Assembly: GCA_010206225.2 (NCBI GenBank)
Contig: VIQU02000004.1
Span: 62,001-126,000 of the forward strand
Reading direction: 5' to 3'
Length of the DNA: 64,000 bases
Source: Lachnospiraceae bacterium MD308
GTDB taxonomy: Bacteria > Bacillota > Clostridia > Lachnospirales > Lachnospiraceae
Shown here: positions 1 to 7,123 of the stretch, piece by piece
How the letters are laid out: the number at the start of each line of letters is the position of its first letter
Position numbering within the stretch: the stretch's first letter is position 1
Notes under the pieces: generated by a model
Told to the model about the DNA's origin: nothing
The model's input: only the letters and a program-made list of their open reading frames with translations
Databases searched by the model: none
Translations under genes and position numbers: made by a program

Positions 1-36
1 TTGAGAAAGCAGATGGATGTATTTGAGGATTTTTAA
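1..36 (+). CDS. C-terminal end of an unidentified gene (cut by window start)
   Basis: From base 1 an open frame of eleven codons reads LRKQMDVFEDF and stops at TAA 34-36. The esterase start follows 50 bases later. The fragment is too short to identify, and the frame could be open by chance. Confidence 0.3.
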   Translation: MRKQMDVFEDF

Positions 37-86
37 AGACGGAGTCTGTCCGGAAATCAGCAGATAGGATGAGAGGGAGAAGGAAA

Positions 87-732
87 ATGGCGTTAATGCA
101 TGTAAATTTCTTTTCAGATGTTCTTGGGATGAGCATGGATATGGATGTTATACTGCCCCAGCAGACAAAGGGACAGATCGGTATGGAAGGAAAAGCAGAG
201 AGCGGGCAGTACAAAACAATGTATCTGCCGGGAATTTTTCCCGCGCATGTCCCAAAGAAAAGAGGATACGCTGGCAGCAGGACTTTCCATGGGCGGCTAT
301 GGCGCATGGAAATTAGGACTTCGGGCCAGTGATACGTTTGGCGCGGCAGCGTCGCTTTCAGGAGCATTGGATATTGTGGAGGATTATAAGCGCAATGTGA
401 AGGAACAGACAAGAGTGCTGCCGCTGTTTCAGGGAATATTTGGAAGTGAGACAGATCTTGAAGGTTCAAACAATGACATATTTGCACTGGCGGATAAGCT
501 TGCGGCTTCAGCAGCCGCGGAAGAAGAGCTGCCAAGGCTGTATGCGTGGTGCGGTACGCAGGATTTTCTGTATGAAGGGAATATAAAGGCATGGAAGCAT
601 GTAAAAAAGCTAGGGTATGATTTGACATGCAGTGAGTCTGAGGGAGATCATCAGTGGAAATACTGGGATGAAAAGATTAAGGATGTATTATGCTGGTGGC
701 TGGATACAGATGTAGATTTGGATCTGGATTAG
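87..732 (+). pseudogene. Esterase (alpha/beta hydrolase, tributyrin-esterase type), internally deleted and frameshifted
   Basis: The N-terminus (MALMHVNFFSDVLGMSMDMD, ATG 87 behind GGGAGA) and the C-terminal two thirds are recognisable parts of a D-type esterase of about 255 residues, but they lie in different frames. The first frame is normal up to KTMYL near base 230 and then becomes nonsense ending at 332. The second frame resumes at REFFPRMSQ near base 233 and carries the nucleophile elbow GLSMGG, the Asp region and the late GDHQW histidine to TAA 732. In intact relatives the KTMYL segment is followed by LHG (oxyanion hole) and some 55-60 residues before REFFP. All of that is missing, so about 170 bp appear to have been lost, with a net frame change. 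The product should be inactive. The end-point estimate comes from family knowledge, not alignment. Confidence 0.8.
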
Positions 733-776
733 TAAATGTCAGAAAGTGATAACAAATATGTATGGTTATGATTGGA

Positions 777-804
777 GGAGCTGCACTTTGCAGCTCCGTT
801 TTTA
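777..804 (+). terminator. Rho-independent terminator after the esterase remnant
   Basis: A perfect 9-bp stem (GGAGCTGCA / TGCAGCTCC) with a three-base loop is followed by GTTTTT. Bases 805-1006 downstream hold no gene that I can see. Confidence 0.85.
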
Positions 805-1006
805 TGCCGCGTTATAAAATCAGGATTCTTTTGAATCAATAAATTCCTTTCCTTTTCCGTTTTGCTATAAACTGATAATCCGTCCGGAATCCACATGTCT
901 CATGAAGGTCATCCGTTATCTCCGTCCTCCTGTTCAATGAGGTACATTTTTGATTACTGATGTGTCAAACTCCCGGGAAGAACCGCAGGATGCAATTATC
1001 TCTTTG

Positions 1007-1034
1007 TTGACAAAATGAAATTCGGTGTTATAAT
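1007..1034 (+). promoter_or_regulatory. Vegetative promoter of the T-box operon
   Basis: Perfect TTGACA (1007-1012) and TATAAT (1029-1034) boxes are separated by 16 bases, just upstream of the T-box leader. Transcription should begin near 1041. Confidence 0.85.
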
Positions 1035-1040
1035 GATAAA

Positions 1041-1289
1041 GAATAAAAAAAGCGTTGAAGAGAAGAGTAAGCTTGGTAAGAATTTGCAGAGAGAGAGGCC
1101 ATCAGGCTGTGAGCCTCTTATTTTGAACCTTTCTGAAGACCACCTCTGAGCGGCTGAAAAACAGCCCGGTGATTCCGTTATCGTCAGAATGAGTGGTTCT
1201 GGCAGTGTGCCAGTTCAAGCAGGGTGGAACCGCGAGATAAGTGAACTCGTCCCTTACAGATGATTGTGCTGTAAGGGCTTCTTTTTTTT
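1041..1289 (+). promoter_or_regulatory. T-box riboswitch, threonine specifier (ACC)
   Basis: The leader has the invariant T-box sequence AGGGTGGAACCGCG at 1221-1234. It is followed by a terminator with a 9-bp stem (1251-1259 / 1269-1277) and a run of eight T (1282-1289). In the Stem I region, GAAG-ACC-ACC places ACC (Thr) at 1139-1141 in the specifier position. That fits control by uncharged tRNA-Thr and the thrS gene downstream. The first gene of the transcript is a thioesterase, so it should also be induced by threonine starvation. The specifier was assigned by eye. Confidence 0.9.
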
Positions 1290-1352
1290 CGGGCGGACAG
1301 AATATTTGAAGAAACGAAGTGTTTCAGGGATAAAGCATTGGAGGTGATGAAG

Positions 1353-1778
1353 ATGTACAGGCGTAAAGTATTTTACTATGAGACAGATCAGATGGGTATC
1401 GTCCATCATTCTAATTATATCCGCTGGTTTGAAGAAGCCAGGATCGATTATATGGATCAGATGGGGCTGGGATATGACAAGATGGAGGAACAGGGTATTA
1501 TAAGCCCGGTGCTTTCTGTGGAGGCAAGTTATCTTAGGATGCTGCACTTTGGCGATTCGGTGCAGATTGAAACATGGGTGAAGGAATATAACGGTATTAA
1601 GCTTACGGTGGGCTATGAGATTGTAAGCGACAGGACTGGAAAGGTGCATTGTAAAGGCGTTACCAGACACTGCTTCTTAGAACGGACCGGAAGGCCGTTA
1701 GCGCTTAAGCAGTCCTGTCCGGAGATTCATAATCTGTTCATGAAAGCGCTGGAAGAGCATAGGAAGGCAAAAAAATAA
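1353..1778 (+). CDS. Acyl-CoA thioesterase, 4HBT hot-dog family (YbgC/FadM type)
   Basis: A 141-residue single hot-dog domain protein, the usual size for the family. Residues 8-20 carry the catalytic signature YETDQMGIVHHSNY, including the active-site Asp of the 4-hydroxybenzoyl-CoA thioesterase group. It should hydrolyse acyl-CoA thioesters in the cytoplasm; the chain preference cannot be read from the sequence. ATG 1353 is chosen because GGAGG at 1340-1344 sits 8 bases upstream; in-frame starts at TTG 1338 and ATG 1347 overlap or crowd this site. The gene lies directly behind the T-box terminator and 53 bp before thrS, so the two are probably co-transcribed. Confidence 0.85.
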   Translation: MYRRKVFYYETDQMGIVHHSNYIRWFEEARIDYMDQMGLGYDKMEEQGIISPVLSVEASYLRMLHFGDSVQIETWVKEYNGIKLTVGYEIVSDRTGKVHCKGVTRHCFLERTGRPLALKQSCPEIHNLFMKALEEHRKAKK

Positions 1779-1831
1779 AGAGAAAATAAAAAAAGAAAAA
1801 ATGAGAAAAATAAATGAAAAGGAGACAAGCT

Positions 1832-3757
1832 ATGAAGATCACATTAAAAGGCGGAACAGTGAAAGAGTATGAAGGAGCCAAGACTCTCCTTGATATCGCG
1901 AAGGATATCAGCGAAGGACTTTCCAGAGCGGCAACTTCAGCGAAGGTGAATGGAGAGATCGAGGATCTGCGGACAGAGATTTCTTCTGACTGTGAGCTGG
2001 AAATTCTTACTTTTGATTCGGAAGACGGCAAGGGAGCCTTCAACCATACGGCCTCTCATATTATGGCGCAGGCGATCAAACGTTTGTATCCGGAGACAAA
2101 GCTTGCGATCGGACCGTCAATTGCTAATGGCTTTTACTATGATCTGGACCGTGAGACACCCTTTGTTTCAGAGGATCTGGAAAAGATCGAGGCAGAGATG
2201 AAAAAAATCGTAAAAGAGAATCTGGCGCTTAAACGTTTTACGAAATCAAGGGAAGATGCGATCGCATATTTTAAGGAGAAGGATGAGCCATATAAAGTAG
2301 AACTGATCGAAGATCTGCCAGAGGGCGAGGAGATTAGCTTCTATAGTCAGGGTGAGTTCACGGATCTCTGCGCAGGCCCGCATCTGATGTCTACGAAGGC
2401 GGTGAAGGCGTTCAAGCTGACAAGCCTTGCGGGCGCTTACTGGAGAGGAAATGAAAAGAACAAGATGCTCACAAGGATCTATGGCGTGGCTTATCCGAAG
2501 AAAACGCAGCTTGACGAGTATCTGCACATGATGGAGGAGGCAAGAAAGCGTGATCACAGAAAGCTTGGGAAAGAATTGGGCCTGTTCATGATGTGTGAGG
2601 AGGGACCGGGTTTTCCGTTCTTTCTTCCGAAAGGAATGGTGCTTAAGAACACACTGCTTGAATACTGGAGAGAGCTGCACCGGAAAAAAGGATATGTGGA
2701 GATATCCACACCGATCATCTTAAGCCGCCATCTCTGGGAGAATTCCGGACACTGGGATCACTATAAGGATAATATGTATACGACGGTCATTGATGATGAG
2801 GATTTTGCGGTAAAGCCGATGAACTGCCCGGGCGGAATGCTGGTATACAAATCAGAGCCCCGTTCCTATAAAGACCTGCCGCTCCGTGCCGGAGAGATCG
2901 GGCTTGTACACCGCCATGAGAAATCAGGCCAACTTCACGGACTTATGCGTGTGCGCTGCTTCTCTCAGGATGATGCCCATATCTTTATGACACCGGATCA
3001 GATCCGGGATGAAATCAAGGGCGTAGCGGGGCTGATCGATGAAGTATACAGCCTGTTCGGATTTAAGTATCATGTAGAGCTTTCTACCCGCCCGGAGGAT
3101 AGTATGGGAAGCGATGAAGACTGGGAGATGGCTACAGAAGGTCTCAGGGGCGCTCTGGATGACCTTGGTCTTCCCTATGTTGTAAATGAAGGAGACGGCG
3201 CATTCTACGGGCCGAAGATTGATTTCCATCTGGAGGATTCCATCGGAAGAACATGGCAGTGCGGAACGATTCAGCTTGACATGCAGATGCCGCAGCGGTT
3301 TGATCTCGAATATACAGGAGCAGACGGGGAGAAGCACCGCCCGATCATGATCCATCGTGTGGCGTTTGGCTCCATTGAGCGTTTCATTGGTATCCTGATC
3401 GAGCATTTTGCGGGAGCGTTCCCGACTTGGCTCGCTCCGGTTCAGGTGAAGGTACTCCCAATCTCTGACAAATATATGGACTATGCAAAGCAGGTATTTG
3501 ACACATTAGAAGAGGCGGGAATCCGCACAGAGATCGATACGAGGGCAGAGAAGATCGGATATAAGATCCGTGAGGCTCAGATGAACAAGGTTCCGTATAT
3601 GCTCGTTGTGGGAGCGAAGGAGGAAGAGAACAAGGCAGTCTCCGTGAGAAGCCGTTTCGCGGGAGATGAAGGACAGAAAGAGCTCTCAGCTTTCATAGAA
3701 TCCGTGAAGGAAGAGATTGCAGCAAGAACGATCCGCGAGGTGACAAAGGAAGATTAA
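1832..3757 (+). CDS. thrS: Threonyl-tRNA synthetase
   Basis: A class II synthetase of 641 residues charging tRNA-Thr. Domains in order: N-terminal TGS domain (residues 1-60), the editing/SAD domain with HxxxH (HTASHIMAQAI, about residue 72), the class II core with motif 2 around RCFSQDDAHIF, the zinc-binding region (KPMNCPGGM), motif 3 (HRVAFGSIERF) and the C-terminal anticodon-binding domain. ATG 1832 is preferred over the in-frame ATG 1814, because AAAAGGAGA (1817-1825) lies between them at normal spacing. Expression should be governed by the Thr T-box upstream. Nothing appears truncated. Confidence 0.97.
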   Translation: MKITLKGGTVKEYEGAKTLLDIAKDISEGLSRAATSAKVNGEIEDLRTEISSDCELEILTFDSEDGKGAFNHTASHIMAQAIKRLYPETKLAIGPSIANGFYYDLDRETPFVSEDLEKIEAEMKKIVKENLALKRFTKSREDAIAYFKEKDEPYKVELIEDLPEGEEISFYSQGEFTDLCAGPHLMSTKAVKAFKLTSLAGAYWRGNEKNKMLTRIYGVAYPKKTQLDEYLHMMEEARKRDHRKLGKELGLFMMCEEGPGFPFFLPKGMVLKNTLLEYWRELHRKKGYVEISTPIILSRHLWENSGHWDHYKDNMYTTVIDDEDFAVKPMNCPGGMLVYKSEPRSYKDLPLRAGEIGLVHRHEKSGQLHGLMRVRCFSQDDAHIFMTPDQIRDEIKGVAGLIDEVYSLFGFKYHVELSTRPEDSMGSDEDWEMATEGLRGALDDLGLPYVVNEGDGAFYGPKIDFHLEDSIGRTWQCGTIQLDMQMPQRFDLEYTGADGEKHRPIMIHRVAFGSIERFIGILIEHFAGAFPTWLAPVQVKVLPISDKYMDYAKQVFDTLEEAGIRTEIDTRAEKIGYKIREAQMNKVPYMLVVGAKEEENKAVSVRSRFAGDEGQKELSAFIESVKEEIAARTIREVTKED

Positions 3758-3826
3758 GATTTTACGGGTAATTTTTAAAATAAAGGGCATAATAACCTCG
3801 ATATCAGTATGAGGAGGTAGTGATTT

Positions 3827-4150
3827 ATGCCAGAATTAAGATGCAGTGTGCAGACATGTCTGCATAACAAGGACTTTTACTGCGACCTTGACGGAATCCG
3901 CGTCGGAGGAAATCAGGCGAAAAGAGCAGAGGAAACCTGCTGTGACAGCTTTGAGGAGCGTAAAGGAGATACCTACAGCAATGTAACAGGAACGGCATCG
4001 CCTACAAGCAGTATCGACTGTAAGGCCACGGACTGCCGATACAATGACGAATGCCGCTGCCATGCCGGAAAGATCAGCGTGGAGGGAAGCCGCGCCTGCC
4101 AGTGCGAGCAGACAGAATGTGCTACATTTACCTGTGGATGCGGGAAATAA
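3827..4150 (+). CDS. Small cysteine-rich protein with two DUF1540 domains
   Basis: A 107-residue protein with two copies of the Cys-x4-Cys...Cys...Cys pattern of DUF1540 (residues 5-45 and 64-105), joined by a Ser/Thr-rich linker. The spaced cysteines (CSVQTCLHN, CKATDCRYN) suggest metal binding. DUF1540 proteins are common in spore-forming Clostridia and have no proven role. A strong GAGGAGG lies 8 bases before ATG. The gene stands alone between thrS and a terminator, so it may be the last gene of the thrS transcript. Confidence 0.85.
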   Translation: MPELRCSVQTCLHNKDFYCDLDGIRVGGNQAKRAEETCCDSFEERKGDTYSNVTGTASPTSSIDCKATDCRYNDECRCHAGKISVEGSRACQCEQTECATFTCGCGK

Positions 4151-4171
4151 GATCATCTTAAAAAGAAACGT

Positions 4172-4201
4172 AAAAGGAACGCCGAAAAGGGGTTCCTTTT
4201 T
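4172..4201 (+). terminator. Rho-independent terminator
   Basis: Stem AAAAGGAAC / GTTCCTTTT with an 11-base loop, ending in T. It closes the thrS-DUF1540 unit. Confidence 0.75.
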
Positions 4202-4203
4202 AG

Positions 4204-4232
4204 TTGACGGAAATTTGCTGCGATAGTATAAT
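4204..4232 (+). promoter_or_regulatory. Promoter of the AI-2E transporter gene
   Basis: TTGACG (4204-4209), a 17-base spacer and TATAAT (4227-4232), immediately after the preceding terminator and 36 bases before the next start codon. Confidence 0.85.
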
Positions 4233-4267
4233 TACTAAATAATTGTGTAAGGAAAGAGGAACCGACG

Positions 4268-5677
4268 ATGGAAGAAAAAGATATCACTGACAGTGAAAAA
4301 GAGAGAAAGGACTATGGTTCGGAAAATGCATATTACAGTGCGCGGCCGAAGATTGGCGCGAAGGGGCCTTCAAAGTTAAAACAACAGTTTGGCAGGGGGA
4401 TTACGGTATTTCTTGTGGTGGCGGCAAGTATTTTGTTCTACTTCTCATTATTGAGACTGACAAGTCTCTCAGAACTTTTAAGTAAGGTGATCGGTGTACT
4501 GCAGCCGGTGATCTACGGAGGTGTGATCGCATATTTGCTGAATCCGATTGTAAAAAAGGTGGACAAGTATCTTCTGCCTGTTCTGGAGAGGAATATGAAA
4601 AGCCGGGAAAGCGCTGAGAAGTTTTCAAGAGGAGTCGGCGTGCTCACAGCTGTTCTTGTCCTGATTTTTTTGATCATGGAGCTGTGCAACCTTCTGATAC
4701 CAGAGTTGTATTACAGTATCCGCAATATGGTATTTACGCTGCCCGGACAGCTGAATAACCTTGTGGTGAGGCTTAATGAGATGGCGACGGATGATACGAC
4801 TACAAGCGCGTTTTTAAAGACGGCTGTGGAGGAAGGGACACATATGCTGGAGACGTGGCTTCGGACAGACCTTCTGGCGAAGACGAACGAACTGATGTCG
4901 AACCTTACCGTAGGTGTGATCAATGTCATCAGCGCAGTGTTTGATTTTGTGATCGGACTGATTGTGTCTATCTATATATTATTCAGCAAGGAGACGTTCA
5001 CATCCCAGTGCAAGAAAGGCGTCTATGCTCTGTTCAAACCGCATCATGCCAATATGATCCTTCATTTTACAACGAAGAGCAATGAGATATTTGGAGGATT
5101 TGTGATCGGCAAGATCATTGATTCGGCAATTATCGGCGTGCTCTGTTTCTTTGGACTTACGATTCTGAAAATGCCGTACGCAGTACTGATCAGTGTAATT
5201 GTGGGCGTTACGAATGTGATTCCATTCTTCGGGCCGTACATAGGAGCAGTTCCGAGCACCATATTGATCATGCTGAGCAACCCGATGCAGGGCCTCTATT
5301 TCATTATTTTTATTCTTGTGCTGCAGCAGCTTGACGGCAATATACTCGGACCTAAGATTCTCGGCAACTCTACGGGACTGTCTGCATTCTGGGTAATCGT
5401 TGCCATCCTGCTTGGAGGGGGGCTTTTCGGATTTGTGGGGATGGTTATGGGCGTTCCTACGTTTGCGGTACTCTATTATATGGCAGAGCTGATCGTGAAC
5501 AGCAAGCTGGAGAGAAAGAATCTCCCGGCTTCTTCGAAGATGTATGATCCGGTGAGCTATGTGGATGATGAAGGCCATTATATGTCGGGCAGGGAGGAAG
5601 AAACGGAGAAAATCGTAGAAGAAGTAGTAGAGGATCTGGAGAAAGAAGCGAAAGGGTCAGCAGAGAAGAATCAATAA
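4268..5677 (+). CDS. AI-2E family transporter (multipass membrane protein)
   Basis: 469 residues. A charged cytoplasmic N-terminus of about 40 residues precedes roughly eight membrane segments in the AI-2E/UPF0118 pattern: a pair near residues 42-90, one near 120-140, a large loop, then a closely packed C-terminal group. The conserved LGNSTGLSAFWVIVAILLGG stretch lies near residues 360-380. The tail is strongly acidic (EEETEKIVEEVVEDLEKEA). The family name comes from E. coli TqsA, but many members carry other substrates, including sodium/proton exchange, so an autoinducer role is not implied. A luxS gene does occur 19 kb away. It has its own promoter; metA follows after 18 bases. Confidence 0.9.
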   Translation: MEEKDITDSEKERKDYGSENAYYSARPKIGAKGPSKLKQQFGRGITVFLVVAASILFYFSLLRLTSLSELLSKVIGVLQPVIYGGVIAYLLNPIVKKVDKYLLPVLERNMKSRESAEKFSRGVGVLTAVLVLIFLIMELCNLLIPELYYSIRNMVFTLPGQLNNLVVRLNEMATDDTTTSAFLKTAVEEGTHMLETWLRTDLLAKTNELMSNLTVGVINVISAVFDFVIGLIVSIYILFSKETFTSQCKKGVYALFKPHHANMILHFTTKSNEIFGGFVIGKIIDSAIIGVLCFFGLTILKMPYAVLISVIVGVTNVIPFFGPYIGAVPSTILIMLSNPMQGLYFIIFILVLQQLDGNILGPKILGNSTGLSAFWVIVAILLGGGLFGFVGMVMGVPTFAVLYYMAELIVNSKLERKNLPASSKMYDPVSYVDDEGHYMSGREEETEKIVEEVVEDLEKEAKGSAEKNQ

Positions 5678-5695
5678 AAGAGGGAGGTCGGGAAT

Positions 5696-6616
5696 ATGCC
5701 GATTCGTGTACAAAATGATTTGCCGGTAAAGGAAATACTGGAGAGAGAGAATATATTTGTGATGAATGAGCACCGGGCGACTCATCAGGATATCCGTCCG
5801 ATCGAGATCGGGCTTTTGAATCTGATGCCGCTGAAGGAGGAGACGGAGCTGCAGCTCCTTCGATCTCTTTCCAATACGCCGATCCAAGTCAACGTGACTT
5901 TTGTGACAGTGTCCGGCCATGTGTCAAAGAATACACCTACCAGTCACCTGAATAAATTTTATGAGAAATTCAGCGACATAGAGAAAAAAAAATTTGACGG
6001 ATTTATTATCACCGGAGCTCCGGTGGAGCAGATGCCTTTTGAAGAGGTGGACTACTGGGAGGAGCTTACAGAGATCATGGAGTGGACGAAGACACATGTG
6101 ACCTCTACCATCCATCTGTGCTGGGGAGCGCAGGCGGGGATTTATTACCATTACGGGATTGACAAGGTACAGCTTGATAAGAAGGTGTTCGGGGTATTTA
6201 AGCATAGGGTGATGAACCGGAAGATTCCTCTGGTGAGAGGGTTTGACGATGTGTTCCTTGCACCGCATTCACGTCATACGGAAGTCCCGATGGATAAGAT
6301 AAGGGCGGACGGGCGCCTTACAGTGCTGGCGGAATCGGAAGAGGCGGGACTGTTCCTTGCCATGGCGCAGGACGGACGACAGATCTTCGTGATGGGACAT
6401 CCGGAGTATGACAGGATTACGCTGGATGGAGAGTATAAAAGAGATCTGTCCAAAGGGCTTCCTATAGAGATGCCGGAGAATTATTATGAAAATGATGATC
6501 CGGAGAGCAAGCCGCTGCTTACATGGCGGGCGCATGCCAATAATCTATATACGAACTGGCTCAATTATTATGTGTATCAGGTGACGCCGTATGACTTGGA
6601 GGGGACGCCGTTCTAA
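5696..6616 (+). CDS. metA: Homoserine O-acyltransferase MetA, predicted acetyl-CoA specific
   Basis: 306 residues, full length for MetA. It acylates homoserine as the first committed step of methionine synthesis. The nucleophile Cys142 (HLCWGAQAG) and the His235/Glu237 pair (GHPEYD) are present. Residue 111 is Glu (GAPVEQM). In this family Glu111 has been linked to acetyl-CoA use and Gly111 to succinyl-CoA use, so the enzyme is predicted to be a homoserine O-acetyltransferase despite the usual succinyl name. The start has GGGAGG at good spacing. It is 18 bp behind the AI-2E transporter gene and may share its transcript. Confidence 0.95.
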   Translation: MPIRVQNDLPVKEILERENIFVMNEHRATHQDIRPIEIGLLNLMPLKEETELQLLRSLSNTPIQVNVTFVTVSGHVSKNTPTSHLNKFYEKFSDIEKKKFDGFIITGAPVEQMPFEEVDYWEELTEIMEWTKTHVTSTIHLCWGAQAGIYYHYGIDKVQLDKKVFGVFKHRVMNRKIPLVRGFDDVFLAPHSRHTEVPMDKIRADGRLTVLAESEEAGLFLAMAQDGRQIFVMGHPEYDRITLDGEYKRDLSKGLPIEMPENYYENDDPESKPLLTWRAHANNLYTNWLNYYVYQVTPYDLEGTPF

Positions 6617-6953
6617 CGCAGTGTTTTCAAGGGATTTAGAGAATTTTGATTTAAATAAAGCGGACATATAAATTTTTTCTAGGAAAATAAAAATAATGGA
6701 AATGATTCTACGGATGAAGAAAATAATAATATAGAGAATTCATTACTGCCCGATGTACCTCAAAAGTACAAAGGGTAGTTTTTTAACGCGCTAAACACAA
6801 AAGAAGAACATAAGTTCCTATAATTTCTATTGAAAAACACAAATGTACGTTCTGTGTTTGCCATCAATGAATCATTAGCTAATACGTGATATGAAAGAGG
6901 AATAATCGTGCAAACCAGTACAATATAATACAAAGTTTTCCGGTAAATATCAT
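6617..6953 (+). other. AT-rich gap after metA with a possible gene remnant
   Basis: This 337-base stretch is clearly richer in A+T than its surroundings and has no convincing gene. Bases 6683-6778 read in one frame as an Asn/Glu-rich tail ending SLLPDVPQKYKG and a stop, directly preceded by a TAG. That could be the C-terminal end of a decayed gene, or chance. The hairpin at 6745-6784 lies over its end. Confidence 0.3.
6745..6784 (+). terminator. Probable Rho-independent terminator
   Basis: ACTGCCC (6745-6751) pairs with GGGTAGT (6773-6779, one G-T pair). An inner GTAC/GTAC pairing and a run of T to 6784 complete it. It probably ends the metA transcript. Confidence 0.6.
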
Positions 6954-6982
6954 TTGACACGGCGGTATAAAGAATTTACAAT
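6954..6982 (+). promoter_or_regulatory. Promoter of the secreted metalloprotease gene
   Basis: TTGACA (6954-6959), 17 bases, TACAAT (6977-6982). The predicted leader to ATG 7124 is about 135 bases and shows no structure I can name. Confidence 0.75.
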
Positions 6983-7123
6983 AAGAATACAAAAACCGAT
7001 AGATATTTCTTTGCTGACTATGTCAGAACACAGGCGGTCAGTAATAACAAAGATATGAGGTTGCCGTATAATATGGATAGGGGTATCCAGTGTATAAAAA
7101 GGTATGATCAGGGAGGAAGGCGG

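Noticed and set aside
69-332. Separate small gene at the esterase 5' end
   Set aside because: Its first part is the esterase N-terminus and its last part is out-of-frame sequence past the deletion junction.
6760-6960. 66-codon minus-strand frame after metA
   Set aside because: AT-rich, no ribosome site, overlaps a terminator and the promoter of the next gene.
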